NCBI GenBank assembly: GCA_947426875.1
Contig: CANEFU010000007.1
Coordinates: 1-15,897, forward strand
Length of the DNA stretch: 15,897 nucleotides
From: an uncultured Clostridium sp.
Lineage (GTDB): Bacteria > Bacillota > Clostridia > TANB77 > CAG-508
Reading direction: 5' to 3'
The position numbers and the translations under genes were made by a program. The notes under the pieces are model-generated. The model had not been told where the DNA came from. It ran no database searches and saw only the letters and a program-made list of their open reading frames with translations. Positions 14,441-15,897 of this stretch are shown in pieces (position 1 is the first letter of the stretch; the number at the start of each line of letters is the position of its first letter).

Positions 14441-14453
14441 ATGTGTTATCTAA

Positions 14454-15897
14454 CTACTCTTCCTCTTTTATAATATTTTTACTTCCAAAGTAGGTAGCCA
14501 AAAAGTAGGCTCCATATATTACTCCTATAATGACTACGGTAGCAATAGCTGATGGTAGTAAATCTTTTTCGCTTGCTAAACCAGACATCATTTTAACAGC
14601 AAATTGTATTCCAAATATAGAGTGAATAACGGCAAGTGCAAGTGGAACGCCAAAGAATATTCCAATTTGTCTAAATAATGATTTACTTATCATCTTTTCA
14701 TCACAACCAATTTTTCTCAAAATAGTATATCTCTGTTTATTGTCAGAACTATCTGTCAATTGCTTTAGTGCTAAAATGGCTGAACTTGCAATTAGGAAGA
14801 TAACTCCTAAATAAATCGCTATAAATGTTATAATCGTTGCTAAACCTACGCTTGATTCCATAATACTTATCTTCGTTAATCCATCTATCTCTAAACCATT
14901 ATCCGCTAAATTTTGTATCAATCCAGAATCACTACTTACAAATATTTTTTCTATCTCTTCTTTTTCATTATCGGTATTGGCATTATAATTGGCAGCTAAA
15001 AAGGCCATTTCTTTCTTGTCATTTGTTATCGGACAATTATCTGGAACTAATATAATTCCTGTATTCGTATGACTGGTTGACATCACTACAAATCCTTTTT
15101 TACATTCACTGTATTTTGTTTGATATTGTTTTCCTGCGATTGTTAAATAATGGTTTCCATCTGCTAATACTTCATTTCTTATTTCTTTCATACTAACAAA
15201 GTCACAAAGCATAATATATTCATTATCCTTTAATTCATACTCATCTATTCCATACAATTTTGCTATTTTATTGTAATCTGATATTTTTACAATTTGTTCT
15301 GCTGTATCGTAAGCAAGCATAGGAAATTTAGCTTTTATTTGTTCTAGTTTACTTCCGAAAAAATCATTCCAAGTTAAATCATTACTTGCATAAATGGGTA
15401 TTTCTACTATATCTTTTAACACACTCGTGTCTAATCCATTATTTCTTAGCGTTTCTACTATTGGTATTTTTGAATCTTCTCTTTGCTCTTTGGTTGTTTT
15501 TTTCTCTACTCCATATTTCTTATAACTTTCTGGCAAATTTGCCGTTTTATATAAGTTTAAATCTACTGGTGTCATTTCAATTAGCTCTCTTTGCATCGTA
15601 TTTCGTAATGCTAAGCTAGAAGAAAGGATTGATATTGTCATAAATAACATTAAGCAAATAACACTCATACTTACTACCATGGTATTGATTTTATTGTTAA
15701 TTTGTTTTAATACAAACATATTCGTACCTTTTAAATACGTATTTTTCATTTTCTGAACAATTTGTATGATAAAACCTGATAAAGACCAGAAAATCAATAT
15801 CGTACTAACTATTCCCATAAGAATTGGTGGTAATATTTTATCAGCTGTTGTTAAACTATTAGCATCTGCTGTTACTTTCCAATAAGCATATCCTAAC
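14454..15897 (-). CDS. BceB/FtsX-type ABC transporter permease (partial, N-terminus off window)
   Basis: The frame stays open from the right window edge through the ATG at 15818, so that ATG is internal and about 480 C-terminal residues are visible. Counting from it, membrane segments lie at about 1-21 and 47-70, followed by a large hydrophilic, probably extracellular region (about 72-320), then segments near 323-350, 385-405 and 424-446, ending IIKEEE. The segment KMKNTYLKGTNMFVLKQINN between the first two helices is typical of BceB-like permeases that pair with a BceA ATPase in peptide-antibiotic sensing and detoxification; YtrF/VraG relatives share it. The large extracellular domain after the helix pair fits BceB. 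The ATPase and any histidine kinase/regulator pair would lie to the right of the window. The stop is TAG. Family is fairly sure; substrate is unknown. Confidence 0.85.
   Translation of the reverse strand, partial: LGYAYWKVTADANSLTTADKILPPILMGIVSTILIFWSLSGFIIQIVQKMKNTYLKGTNMFVLKQINNKINTMVVSMSVICLMLFMTISILSSSLALRNTMQRELIEMTPVDLNLYKTANLPESYKKYGVEKKTTKEQREDSKIPIVETLRNNGLDTSVLKDIVEIPIYASNDLTWNDFFGSKLEQIKAKFPMLAYDTAEQIVKISDYNKIAKLYGIDEYELKDNEYIMLCDFVSMKEIRNEVLADGNHYLTIAGKQYQTKYSECKKGFVVMSTSHTNTGIILVPDNCPITNDKKEMAFLAANYNANTDNEKEEIEKIFVSSDSGLIQNLADNGLEIDGLTKISIMESSVGLATIITFIAIYLGVIFLIASSAILALKQLTDSSDNKQRYTILRKIGCDEKMISKSLFRQIGIFFGVPLALAVIHSIFGIQFAVKMMSGLASEKDLLPSAIATVVIIGVIYGAYFLATYFGSKNIIKEEE

Overview
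The window looks like a chromosome segment of an anaerobic, low-GC Firmicute, most likely a member of the Clostridia. The basis is the AT-rich sequence, the strong GGAGG-type ribosome binding sites, the NuoE/NuoF (HydC/HydB-like) hydrogenase-type electron-transfer genes, the NAD-linked dihydroorotate dehydrogenase pair pyrK/pyrD (type 1B), the iron-sulfur enzymes of the MEP isoprenoid pathway, and the long clostridial form of PyrF. Codon use and the TGA stop of the Spx/ArsC-like gene fit the standard bacterial code (table 11). No rRNA, tRNA, CRISPR array, prophage or complete insertion sequence is visible.

Layout. (1) 1-1999, minus strand: nuoE, then nuoF running off the left edge, from a good sigma-A promoter. 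A perfect 32-bp palindrome lies between the two genes. (2) 2046-2663, plus strand: a small membrane-protein gene of the DUF5684 type, split by an in-frame TGA and closed by a 22-bp bidirectional terminator shared with ispH. (3) 2653-9075, minus strand: a seven-gene operon, pyrC - spx/arsC-like - pyrF - pyrK - pyrD - ispG - ispH, with short gaps or overlaps except for a 104-bp palindromic element between ispG and ispH. (4) 9122-10094, plus strand: a divergently transcribed orotate phosphoribosyltransferase-like gene with an unusual active site, its own near-consensus promoter, and a bidirectional terminator. (5) 10109-12225, minus strand: a GNAT acetyltransferase with its own promoter, and upstream of it a cysE-like serine acetyltransferase probably co-transcribed with an mgtC-type membrane protein. 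(6) 12249-12389: a hairpin with roughly 66-base arms made of tandem TTGCCAATCxTTCC units, related to the palindrome at 1325-1393. (7) 12406-14361: uvrB. (8) 14440-15897: the C-terminal part of a BceB/FtsX-type ABC transporter permease running off the right edge.

How the genes fit together. pyrC, pyrKD and pyrF supply steps 3, 4 and 6 of de novo UMP synthesis. The divergent PyrE-like gene sits where step 5 would be expected but lacks several canonical PRPP and catalytic-loop residues. ispG and ispH are the last two MEP-pathway enzymes; like PyrK they depend on Fe-S clusters. The thioredoxin-fold Spx/ArsC-like protein inside the same transcript is the odd member.

No clearly new multi-gene system is visible. 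The best leads are the degenerate PyrE-like protein, the TGA-interrupted DUF5684 gene, the TTGCCAA/TTCCGG palindrome family, and the unexplained structured element between ispG and ispH.
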